Source of the DNA: Bdellovibrio sp.
GTDB taxonomy: Bacteria > Bdellovibrionota > Bdellovibrionia > Bdellovibrionales > Bdellovibrionaceae
DNA length: 8,118 nucleotides
Reading direction: 5' to 3'
NCBI GenBank assembly: GCA_019104905.1
Contig: JAHRXB010000046.1
Location: 1 to 8,118, forward strand
The notes under the pieces: model-generated
Seen by the model: only the letters and a program-made list of their open reading frames with translations
What the model was told of the DNA's origin: nothing
Databases searched by the model: none
Position numbers and translations under genes: made by a program
Shown: in pieces, positions 1-6,733 of the stretch
Layout: every line of letters begins with the position of its first letter
How positions within the stretch are numbered: the first letter of the stretch is position 1

Positions 1-1405
1 AAGGTTGAGACACCTCTTCAGGGGGCTTTTGGTTAGCCGCCTGAGCCTGGGGCATGGTTCGACTCATCGCAGGCCGATTTTGTGAATATACAGGCCCACT
101 ACTTTGTAGCCCCACAGCTTGACGCAGCCAGGGAAGAGTTACGCTCATCTTTTGAGCCGCCTCGGCCAGATAAAGGTCCCGCAGACGCTGATCGGGAACA
201 ACCTCAAAAAGAGGCTTGAGTTTATCTGCCAGCTTCACTTTTTCAGAAGCCTCCCCCCGATACCCCTCCATCCAACGCGCCAAAATCATCACAAAAAGAT
301 CCGGCGCTTTCTCAAGCTCCGCCTTCAGCGCTTCGGCCCCGTATTTTTTGACGTAATCATCGGGGTCCATATTGTTTGGAAGAGTCAGTCCCTTCGGATA
401 AAGATCCGCCGCCAATAAAATCGGCAAGCTACGCTCGGCAGCCTCCATCCCGGCAGAGTCGCCGTCAAAAAGCGCGACCACGTTTTTCGTCATACGCTTG
501 AGCATCTTACCATGATCGGGCGTCAACGCCGTTCCCATGGTGGCCACGACATTGCGAATGCCCGCCTGGTACAGCGACACCAGATCCATATAACCTTCCA
601 CAATCAGGGCCATATCCTCACTGCGAATATAGCGCGCCGTTTGCGAAAGACCGTAAAGGACTTTGCCCTTAATAAAAACGGGAGTTTCAGGAGAGTTTAA
701 ATATTTAGGTTCGTTTTCTTTCTTCTCTAGGTATCGTCCACCAAAAGCAATGGGCTCTCCCATCGCCGAGAAGATCGGGAACATCAGGCGGTCGCGAAAA
801 ATATCAAAGTATCCGGATTTATTATTGCGCGCCTTCACCAAACGGGCTTCTTCCGCCAAAGCCATCGGCACCTGCTTGGAGGCCAAATGCCTTTCAAGCC
901 CATCCCACTCGGCCACCGCATAACCGATACCGAAAGTTTCAATCACCTCGGCGGAAAGTCCACGGCTGGCAATGTATTTACGCACGGGATGATCATGGGG
1001 AACACGTTGAAGCTGTTCTGAAAAGTAAGTCGCCGCAAGCTTATTTACTTTTAACAAAAGCTTCTTTTTTTCAGCCACCTGATCTCGGGCCTCGTCTTCT
1101 TTTTCAGGAGCGGGCATTGGAATGCTGGCACGATTGGCAAGATACTCCACGGCCTCGGGAAAACTCATGCCTTGGTAATCACGCAGAAAGGAAAATAAGT
1201 TGCCACTTTTGTGGCAACCGAAGCAGTGATAGACCTGCTTGGTCTCGGAAACCGAGAACGACGCCGTTTTTTCGACGTGATCTGGAAACGGACAGCGGCC
1301 CATAAGGCCGCTACCACTTTGTTTAAGCTGAGTATATTGAGAGATGATGTCGACGAGGTTATTGGCCTCGGATACTCTCTCTATAAAGTCTTGAGAAAAT
1401 CTCAT
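1..1405 (-). CDS. dnaG: DNA primase DnaG, C-terminus cut by the window edge
   Basis: Synthesises the RNA primers for lagging-strand and origin replication, acting with the DnaB helicase. The frame is open from ATG 1405 to the left edge, giving 468 codons of a protein that is usually about 580-600 residues, so the helicase-binding C-terminal domain lies outside. Seen in order: an N-terminal CHC2 zinc finger with C38, H43, C61 and C64 (CPFPDH...YHCFGC); the primase core; a TOPRIM domain with E270-GYMD, D314-G-D316 and D347-P-D349, matching the catalytic acidic residues of E. coli DnaG at an offset of about five; then a Gln/Pro-rich linker near residues 450-468. The first zinc pair is spaced CX4H, against CX2H in E. 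coli. The start is preceded by GGAAGG at short spacing. It is the third gene of a leftward rpsU-yqeY-dnaG operon; rpoD would be expected next, but it is not visible. Confidence 0.96.
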   Translation of the reverse strand, partial: MRFSQDFIERVSEANNLVDIISQYTQLKQSGSGLMGRCPFPDHVEKTASFSVSETKQVYHCFGCHKSGNLFSFLRDYQGMSFPEAVEYLANRASIPMPAPEKEDEARDQVAEKKKLLLKVNKLAATYFSEQLQRVPHDHPVRKYIASRGLSAEVIETFGIGYAVAEWDGLERHLASKQVPMALAEEARLVKARNNKSGYFDIFRDRLMFPIFSAMGEPIAFGGRYLEKKENEPKYLNSPETPVFIKGKVLYGLSQTARYIRSEDMALIVEGYMDLVSLYQAGIRNVVATMGTALTPDHGKMLKRMTKNVVALFDGDSAGMEAAERSLPILLAADLYPKGLTLPNNMDPDDYVKKYGAEALKAELEKAPDLFVMILARWMEGYRGEASEKVKLADKLKPLFEVVPDQRLRDLYLAEAAQKMSVTLPWLRQAVGLQSSGPVYSQNRPAMSRTMPQAQAANQKPPEEVSQP

Positions 1406-1428
1406 GCACCTTCCGACAACTTAAAAGG

Positions 1429-1449
1429 AAAAGGCCCTCAGAGCCCCTT
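1429..1449 (-). terminator. Hairpin with T-rich tail between yqeY and dnaG
   Basis: Directly after the yqeY stop, the minus strand can form a nine-pair stem (AAGGGGCTC / GGGCCTTTT, including three G-T pairs) with a TGA loop. The downstream arm ends in TTTT and is followed by CCTTTT. This resembles a leaky intrinsic terminator or attenuator that would lower dnaG expression relative to the upstream genes. The E. coli rpsU-dnaG gap carries a terminator in a comparable role. Function here is inferred. Confidence 0.45.
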
Positions 1450-1450
1450 C

Positions 1451-1897
1451 TTAAGCAAGTTTAGATTTAATAACTTCGCTCACTACTTTGTTGTCTGCGG
1501 CACCACCGGATTTTGCGATGACTTCTTTCATCACAGGACCCATGTCCTTCACGGTTTTAGCGCCCAATGCTGCGATCACTTCTGTTACGAGAGCTTCGAT
1601 CTGTTCACGGCTCATTTGCGCTGGCAAATAAACTTCTAGAACTTTCAATTCCGCAGTTTCTTGATCGACAAGATCCTGACGACCCGCTTGTTGGAATTGA
1701 TCGATAGATTCTTTTCTTTGTTTTACAAGCTTCTTAACGACGCCCATAACTTCTTCACCAGTGATGGCGTTTGGACGAAGTTCGATTTCACGATTTTTGA
1801 TCGCTGCTTGGAGCATACGAAGAGCTCCCAACTTAACTGATTCCTTAGCGATCATCGCGGCTTTGATATCCGCAGTGATTTTTTCTCTGATTTCCAT
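1451..1897 (-). CDS. yqeY: GatB/YqeY domain protein
   Basis: A 148-residue protein of the YqeY family, related to the C-terminal tail domain of GatB, the tRNA-binding subunit of the Asp/Glu-tRNA amidotransferase. The role of the free-standing family is not established; a link to tRNA handling is inferred from the GatB relationship. Recognisable segments are the N-terminal helix around IREKITADIKAAMIAKES, the LGALRMLQAAIKNREIE stretch, the LKVLEVYLPAQMS motif in the middle, and the C-terminal MGPVMKEVIAKSGGAADNKV region typical of the family. The length is normal. An ATG twelve bases upstream (1909) is also in frame, but it lies inside the Shine-Dalgarno region of the ATG at 1897, so 1897 is chosen. 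It sits between rpsU and dnaG in the same direction, an order recognised in several non-enteric Proteobacteria and relatives. Confidence 0.93.
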   Translation of the reverse strand: MEIREKITADIKAAMIAKESVKLGALRMLQAAIKNREIELRPNAITGEEVMGVVKKLVKQRKESIDQFQQAGRQDLVDQETAELKVLEVYLPAQMSREQIEALVTEVIAALGAKTVKDMGPVMKEVIAKSGGAADNKVVSEVIKSKLA

Positions 1898-1902
1898 TAG
1901 AG

Positions 1903-1907
1903 CCTCC
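1903..1907 (-). promoter_or_regulatory. Ribosome binding site that fixes the yqeY start
   Basis: The minus strand reads GGAGG-CTCTA-ATG: a five-base Shine-Dalgarno core with five bases before the ATG at 1897. The competing upstream ATG (1909) provides the first G of this core from its own codon and has no good site of its own. Confidence 0.75.
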
Positions 1908-1914
1908 ATAGAAC

Positions 1915-1937
1915 AGAGGCGACCATAGGCCGCCTCT
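1915..1937 (-). other. Stable hairpin in the rpsU-yqeY gap
   Basis: On the minus strand AGAGGCG and CGCCTCT form seven perfect pairs, extended by a G-T and two G-C pairs around a three-base loop. It lies a few bases upstream of the yqeY Shine-Dalgarno site. No T-run follows, so it is not a classical terminator. It could be an mRNA processing or stability element that separates the abundant bS21 message from yqeY. A weaker five-pair stem (TTCCG/CGGAA, 1951-1966) followed by TTTGGTTTTT lies between it and the rpsU stop. Confidence 0.45.
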
Positions 1938-1968
1938 TATAAAAACCAAATTCCGTAAAATCGGAAAA

Positions 1969-2163
1969 TTAGTCGTTCCAGCCTTTTCTAGATTTTTTCA
2001 CAGCGCGCTTACGAGCTGCGATAGACTTCTTTTTAAGTCTTACAGAGGGCTTTTCAAAGTGTTCGCGTTTTTTAACTTCAGAAAGAATTCCTGCTTTTTC
2101 GCAAGATTTTTTGAATTTTCTGAACGCAGATTCAAAAGACTCACCGTCTTTGATCTTTACCAT
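1969..2163 (-). CDS. rpsU: Small ribosomal subunit protein bS21
   Basis: Protein of the 30S subunit that sits near the 3' end of 16S rRNA and helps mRNA recruitment. From the ATG at 2163 it is 64 residues, normal for the family. It shows the family pattern: [23 protein letters not shown], then [19 protein letters not shown], and a strongly basic Lys/Arg-rich C-terminus. The start is not fully settled: in-frame GTG codons at 2169 and 2178 would add two or five residues. GTG 2169 has AGGTGA five bases upstream, a better ribosome binding site spacing than the eleven bases to ATG 2163. A start at 2226 would add a hydrophobic leader foreign to the family and is rejected because it overlaps the promoter. 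First gene of the rpsU-yqeY-dnaG operon. Confidence 0.95.
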   Translation of the reverse strand: MVKIKDGESFESAFRKFKKSCEKAGILSEVKKREHFEKPSVRLKKKSIAARKRAVKKSRKGWND

Positions 2164-2209
2164 TGCCACAACAATCACCTGCCCTTCTGAGTGGAATAAG
2201 AAGGAAAGT

Positions 2210-2237
2210 GTATAACAAAGCAGCACAAAAGGGGCAA
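2210..2237 (-). promoter_or_regulatory. Candidate sigma70 promoter of the rpsU operon
   Basis: Minus strand: TTGCCC (2237-2232), a 16-base spacer, then TTATAC (2215-2210), placing the transcript start near 2203 and leaving a 5' leader of about 40 bases before rpsU. A short inverted repeat CAAG-C-CTTG (2235-2243) overlaps the -35. Assigned by eye. Confidence 0.5.
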
Positions 2238-2281
2238 GCCTTGGGGTCCTGACGCGTTGAATTATCTTATCGCAATCAAAA

Positions 2282-2309
2282 TTGAAAGGCTGTGAGATTA
2301 GTTTATAAC
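2282..2309 (+). promoter_or_regulatory. Candidate sigma70 promoter of the terC-tadA operon
   Basis: TTGAAA (2282-2287), a 16-base spacer and TATAAC (2304-2309) match the housekeeping consensus well. The transcript would start near 2316, giving a leader of about 25 bases that contains AAGGAG (2324-2329), eleven bases before the ATG. It is divergent from the rpsU promoter, with about 45 bases between the two -35 boxes. The leader is too short for a yybP-ykoY manganese riboswitch, the element often found before TerC-like genes. Confidence 0.55.
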
Positions 2310-2340
2310 TGGGTCACCCCCTTAAGGAGTTGTTTTTACA

Positions 2341-3090
2341 ATGGAAATGCTAACAAACCCTCAAATTTGGATCGCCTTTGCCACCCTGTTTGCTCTGGAG
2401 CTGGTCCTCGGCATCGACAATATCATCTTTATTTCGATCCTGGCCGGGAAGCTCCCGCAAGATCAGCAGGACAAAGCCCGCATCACCGGTTTGGGTTTGG
2501 CCGTGGGGACTCGCATCCTTCTGCTTCTCTCTTTGTCGTGGATTATTGGCCTGACGGCACCCCTTTTCTCGGTGTTCAACCAGGAAATTTCCGGCCGCGA
2601 CCTGATCCTTCTTCTTGGAGGTCTCTTCCTGATTGTTAAAAGTACGATGGAGATCAATCACAAACTTGAAGGCGTGGAAGGCAGCCAATCGGGACACGTG
2701 GCCCACTCTTTCAACGCAGTGATCGTACAAATTCTTTTGCTCGATATCGTGTTCTCTTTGGACTCTGTGATCACAGCGGTGGGTATGGTGAGTGAAATTT
2801 CCGTGATGGTCGCCGCAGTCATCGCCTCAACACTGGTAATGATGTTTGCCGCAAAACCCATTAGCAATTTTGTCGACGCCCACCCGTCCTTGAAAATCTT
2901 GGCATTGAGCTTCTTGTTGATGATTGGTTTTACTTTGATCGTCGAATCCCTGGAAGTGCATATCCCCAAAGGCTATGTCTATTTCGCGATGGCCTTCTCA
3001 GTCGGAGTTGAGATGCTCAACATTCGCATGCGTAAGAAAAAACCTTCCGAACCTGTCAAACTTCGCGAAAGAATCTCTGAGGAGTCCTAG
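2341..3090 (+). CDS. TerC-family integral membrane protein (YgdQ/YoaE-like)
   Basis: Inner-membrane protein of 249 residues from the TerC superfamily. Some members (for example Alx and YkoY-type proteins) export manganese or supply it to exported enzymes; others are linked to tellurite resistance. About seven membrane segments can be read, roughly at residues 9-34, 48-71, 87-103, 124-148, 153-172, 183-204 and 212-226. The family's intramembrane acidic motifs are present: ELVLGIDNIIFI (E20, D26) in the first segment and DIVFSLDSVITAVGM (D135, D141) in the fourth. The basic tail (KMRKKKP-like) is cytoplasmic by the positive-inside rule. There are no CBS or CorC domains, so it is the short form resembling YgdQ. 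AAGGAG precedes the ATG. The TAG stop shares its G with the GTG start of the next gene, so the two are translationally coupled. The transported ion cannot be told from sequence. Confidence 0.9.
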   Translation: MEMLTNPQIWIAFATLFALELVLGIDNIIFISILAGKLPQDQQDKARITGLGLAVGTRILLLLSLSWIIGLTAPLFSVFNQEISGRDLILLLGGLFLIVKSTMEINHKLEGVEGSQSGHVAHSFNAVIVQILLLDIVFSLDSVITAVGMVSEISVMVAAVIASTLVMMFAAKPISNFVDAHPSLKILALSFLLMIGFTLIVESLEVHIPKGYVYFAMAFSVGVEMLNIRMRKKKPSEPVKLRERISEES

Positions 3091-4019
3091 TGAGTTTTTC
3101 TGCTGAAGATGTGAAATGGATGGGCAAGGCCCTTCGCCTTGCCAAAAAAGCCGCCGAAAAGAATGAAGTTCCGATCGCCGCTTTACTCGTAGGACCTGAC
3201 GGATTGGTGTCTTGGGCGATCAACACTCGCGAAAGACAACAAACTCCCCTGGGTCACGCGGAACTGTTTGCTCTTCATAAGGCCTCTCAGAAAAAACACA
3301 ACTGGCGCCTGAGTGATTGCACCCTGTATGTAACCCTTGAACCCTGCGTGATGTGTGCGGGCGCCATTCAACAAGCTCGTCTAAAACGCGTGGTCTATGG
3401 CGCTTCCGATCCCAAGGGGGGCGCTATTGAGAGTCTCTATAATGTTTTGAATGACTCTCGCTTAAATCATCAGGTGGAGGTCACCGCCGGAGTCCTGGCC
3501 CCCGACTGCGCCGCTCTTTTGCAAAGTTTTTTCCAAAATCGCCGCGAAGAACACAAGGCCTCTAAAACACAAAAAATCTTTCGCGATCGCACCTCGGTGA
3601 TTGTTGTTCATAAGAATAAAATTCTGGGATTTCACGCCGTGGATCCTACATCCCAAACGCCGTACTTCTTTGTTCCCGGAGGGGGCATCGAAGAGGGCGA
3701 GTCCTCGGTCGAGGCCGCCGCGCGAGAATGCCTGGAAGAAACTGGCTATAAAGTACGAATTTTGGAAGAAACCGCCTTTGAGCGTAAATATGACTTTCTT
3801 TGGAACGGCAATATCCACGCCTGTCGCACAGTCTTTTATGTAGGAGTTCTAGATCAAGAGTGGAGCCCCCCTCATAAAGTGGAGGACGCCTCTTACCACA
3901 AAGGCGTGGAGTGGTTGGACGTTAAGAGGGTTCCAGAGATCTTCGGCTACAACAAAGACATCCTCTGGGCCGTGCAAAAATTGCTCAAAACTGCGCTCAA
4001 GAAATCGGCCTTGCGCTAG
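3090..4019 (+). CDS. tadA: TadA-type tRNA adenosine deaminase fused to a Nudix hydrolase domain
   Basis: Single frame of 309 residues with two enzyme domains. Residues 1-152 match TadA, which deaminates adenosine 34 of tRNA-Arg(ACG) to inosine: zinc ligands H56, C86 and C89, proton-shuttle E58 (HAE, then EPCVMCAGA), the GASDPKGGAIESL loop, and the family end LLQSFFQNRR. After a short basic linker, residues 168-300 form a Nudix domain with a complete Nudix box: G198, E204, R212-E213, E216-E217 and G219, preceded by FFVPGG. Such domains hydrolyse nucleoside diphosphates linked to another group; the substrate here is unknown. TadA alone is usually about 150-170 residues. No stop, frameshift or good internal ribosome site separates the halves. 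GTG is the start, with GAGGAG just upstream and a one-base overlap with the terC stop. The tRNA role is confident for the first half; the second half has family-level assignment only. Confidence 0.92.
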   Translation: MSFSAEDVKWMGKALRLAKKAAEKNEVPIAALLVGPDGLVSWAINTRERQQTPLGHAELFALHKASQKKHNWRLSDCTLYVTLEPCVMCAGAIQQARLKRVVYGASDPKGGAIESLYNVLNDSRLNHQVEVTAGVLAPDCAALLQSFFQNRREEHKASKTQKIFRDRTSVIVVHKNKILGFHAVDPTSQTPYFFVPGGGIEEGESSVEAAARECLEETGYKVRILEETAFERKYDFLWNGNIHACRTVFYVGVLDQEWSPPHKVEDASYHKGVEWLDVKRVPEIFGYNKDILWAVQKLLKTALKKSALR

Positions 4020-4039
4020 TTCTGCCACCCTGTTACAAA
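4011..4039 (+). promoter_or_regulatory. Candidate extended -10 promoter for the RNA helicase
   Basis: TTGCGC (4011-4016), a 17-base spacer and TACAAA (4034-4039), with TG one base before the -10 (TGT-TACAAA). The start point would fall near 4045-4047, only two to four bases before the ATG at 4049. It lies across the end of the tadA-Nudix gene. Assigned by eye. Confidence 0.4.
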
Positions 4040-4048
4040 TCCCAGTTG

Positions 4049-5376
<1,328 letters not shown>

Positions 5377-5380
<4 letters not shown>

Positions 5381-5661
5381 GGGGCTTTGATCGACAGGAT
5401 TTTACGTGTCAACGGGTCCACGGTGACCCGAATTGGCTTTTTATCTTTTTGACTTGCTTCTAGTTTTCTCAACAAAGTCACGTCTTTGACCTCGGGAATC
5501 TCATACAACGTGGGTGCTCGATAAAAAGTGATCAGCGATTTTCCATTCTGAGTTTTAATTTTATAAACCACATCAATAAAGGAATGTGGCTTTACAGTCG
5601 GCTCTTCTGCAAACGCCGAACTTCCAAGAAGAAATGCCAGGGTAGTTAAGAAGAGCTTCAT
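5377..5661 (-). CDS. Small secreted protein of unknown function, coupled to the glutaminase-like gene
   Basis: Not recognised. The 94 residues begin with a clear Sec signal peptide: MK, a hydrophobic core LFLTTLAFLLGSS and AFA before EE, so cleavage after A18 is likely. The mature protein would be about 76 residues, with no cysteine and no further membrane segment. It is mixed in charge, with alternating hydrophobic stretches (FIDVVYKI, SLITFYRA, PIRVTVDPL, KILSIKAP) that suggest a small beta-rich domain. Its ATG overlaps the TGA of the upstream protein-glutaminase-like gene (ATGA, 5658-5661), and AAGGAG lies ten bases upstream inside that gene, so the two are made together and both exported. 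An inhibitor, chaperone or co-factor of the enzyme is a reasonable guess from position only. Its stop overlaps the helicase stop by four bases. Confidence 0.8.
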
Positions 5662-6617
5662 TGTGAAAAGGCTCCTTGCTCAAATGAGGGGATCAGTTTT
5701 TTTTGACGCCACTCTTTACGATCTTCCGAGTCCATGCGGCGCTCTTCCAATTCTTGTTCCGCCATCACGACCTCAGCCATATGCCAGCGTCCTCGGGAAG
5801 GATCCTCTTTGATCGATTTCATGCTCTCCCCGCGAAGAGGATCTAAAACAAAACGATCTGTGACATAGATCTGCACATCTTCCTTTAATTCGGGAGCTGG
5901 CAACATTTTGTCTGTCCAGGTTTTTACAGGAACTGGTTTTTCAAATAAAGAGGGATCCAAGATCCTCATCTCCACACCCTTGGCCGTCTGAACAGCAACC
6001 ATCGGAGCGACATGATAAGTCCAAACAACACCCTCACCATTCAGAGCTTTTTTGGTTTGCACAACCAACGTTCCCTCGACAAACATCTTCGCCACGCGAA
6101 TTCCGCGCTTCTCAAGCTCACGAGCCATCAAATGAGCTCGGGCCCAACAGCCGTTTTCGGGGATATCAAAGGCATATTTCGGGTCTTTGGAGAACTCGTC
6201 AAAAATCTTATTTAGCTCTTCTTCACTGACCACGGAAACGGGAATGGTTCCGGCCGCTGTCTTTTCAAGATTGAGGCTGGGATAAGCAACACGCGTGTCG
6301 CTGTCTTTTTGCGGCTCACACTTCTCTCCGCGATGGATGGATCCTAGGGACTTTGTGAAGCTCTTAAAAAAGTCCGCGTAATCATACGTCGCCGTTTTTC
6401 CTTCGCGGAACTTTCCCGACGTCGTGGCATTTTGATCTGGAAGCAAAGAGTCTTCGTACTGACCCGCCTGCGAACAGACCTCTTGAATCTTGTCCTTCTG
6501 AAACCCTTCAAGATCTTCCAAAAGATCCTGATTACACAGAACTTCCGGTGGGATCGCCCAACAAAGAGGTGCTGCAAAAAGAAGATTTAGAGATAGAAAA
6601 ATGACTAGAAAACGCAT
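5658..6617 (-). CDS. Secreted protein-glutaminase-like enzyme (protein-glutamine deamidase family)
   Basis: Predicted secreted enzyme that would convert glutamine side chains in proteins to glutamate. The 319 residues start with a Sec signal peptide (hydrophobic residues 3-18, likely cut after CWA, A21). Residues 22-150 are a charged leader similar in size to the propeptide of Chryseobacterium protein-glutaminase. The catalytic region follows: NGCWARAH with Cys157, a segment ending in WTYHVAP with His202, and RILDPSLF with Asp221. Order, spacing and flanking residues match the Chryseobacterium enzyme as remembered (DGCYARAH, WSYH, IIDPSLF). The final 60 residues are highly charged and probably helical, a tail not needed for the catalytic signature. 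The start is ATG 6617, with GTG 6620 just before it and only TAGG as a ribosome site. It overlaps the downstream small secreted gene by ATGA. Enzyme family is fairly sure; actual substrate is unknown. Confidence 0.8.
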   Translation of the reverse strand: MRFLVIFLSLNLLFAAPLCWAIPPEVLCNQDLLEDLEGFQKDKIQEVCSQAGQYEDSLLPDQNATTSGKFREGKTATYDYADFFKSFTKSLGSIHRGEKCEPQKDSDTRVAYPSLNLEKTAAGTIPVSVVSEEELNKIFDEFSKDPKYAFDIPENGCWARAHLMARELEKRGIRVAKMFVEGTLVVQTKKALNGEGVVWTYHVAPMVAVQTAKGVEMRILDPSLFEKPVPVKTWTDKMLPAPELKEDVQIYVTDRFVLDPLRGESMKSIKEDPSRGRWHMAEVVMAEQELEERRMDSEDRKEWRQKKLIPSFEQGAFSQ

Positions 6618-6690
6618 CACCTACTTATCGGTGCTGACGGGAGCTTTCTTTATATGCGCGCTCTGGACCTTGGTCCTAAAGAAAACTTAA
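6601..6690 (+). CDS. Possible 29-residue single-span membrane microprotein
   Basis: A short frame from ATG 6601 to TAA 6690 encodes a basic start (MTRKR), a continuous hydrophobic stretch of about 20 residues (ITYLSVLTGAFFICALWTLV) and a KKT end: the usual shape of a small inner-membrane protein. It overlaps the start of the glutaminase-like gene head to head by 17 bases, and the bidirectional terminator at 6706-6732 follows it. Against it: no clear Shine-Dalgarno site (AGAGATAGAAAA before the ATG), no evident promoter, and a length that can occur by chance. Function not recognised. Confidence 0.3.
   Translation: MTRKRITYLSVLTGAFFICALWTLVLKKT
6625..6652 (-). promoter_or_regulatory. FliA (sigma28)-like promoter candidate before the glutaminase-like gene
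   Basis: Minus strand: TAAAGAAA (6652-6645), 12 bases, ACCGATAA (6632-6625). Against the known FliA consensus TAAAGTTT-N11-GCCGATAA, the -10 matches at seven of eight positions and the -35 at its first five. Transcription would begin about 6618, almost at the ATG. An alternative sigma70 -10, TATAAA (6654-6649), overlaps the same -35 and would give a 25-base leader but has no good -35 of its own. Confidence 0.35.
6665..6676. promoter_or_regulatory. GGACC-TT-GGTCC inverted repeat, possible operator
   Basis: A perfect five-base inverted repeat with a two-base centre lies where the -35 of the alternative sigma70 promoter (-10 at 6654-6649) would sit. The position suits an activator or repressor site for the glutaminase-like gene. 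No regulator is identified, and the repeat is short enough to arise by chance. It also falls inside the possible microprotein frame. Confidence 0.25.
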
Positions 6691-6705
6691 AACGTTGGGA
6701 AAAGA

Positions 6706-6732
6706 AAAAACCCGGCAGCTGGCCGGGTTTTT
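6706..6732. terminator. Strong bidirectional intrinsic terminator
   Basis: AAAAACCCGGC (6706-6716) and GCCGGGTTTTT (6722-6732) form eleven perfect pairs with an AGCTG loop. On the minus strand it starts directly after the response-regulator stop and is followed by TTTCTTTT. On the plus strand the stem ends in TTTTTATT. It ends the spoVR-sui1-regulator transcript and insulates the glutaminase-like gene downstream of it. Confidence 0.92.
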
Positions 6733-6733
6733 A

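Noticed and set aside
1211..1639. 142-residue plus-strand frame across the dnaG-yqeY junction
   Set aside because: Spans two confidently identified minus-strand genes and their gap; no domain recognised.
2258..2275. GCGATAAGATAAT on the minus strand as a sigma28-like promoter for rpsU
   Set aside because: Two mismatches in the -10 core and no TAAA-type -35 at the right distance; the sigma70 site nearer the gene fits better.
2227..2340. yybP-ykoY manganese riboswitch before the TerC gene
   Set aside because: The candidate promoter leaves only about 25 bases of leader, and the conserved aptamer core was not seen in the divergent region.
2350..2730. 126-residue minus-strand frame opposite terC
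   Set aside because: Antisense shadow of a membrane-protein gene; the translation is low-complexity and charged with no family features.
3596..3600. Internal translation start that would make the Nudix domain a separate gene
   Set aside because: The in-frame GTG at the domain border has no Shine-Dalgarno site and the frame is unbroken from TadA.
6555..6617. Lipoprotein signal peptide on the glutaminase-like protein (Cys19)
   Set aside because: The residues before Cys19 (A-P-L) do not fit a lipobox, and CWA just after suits signal peptidase I.
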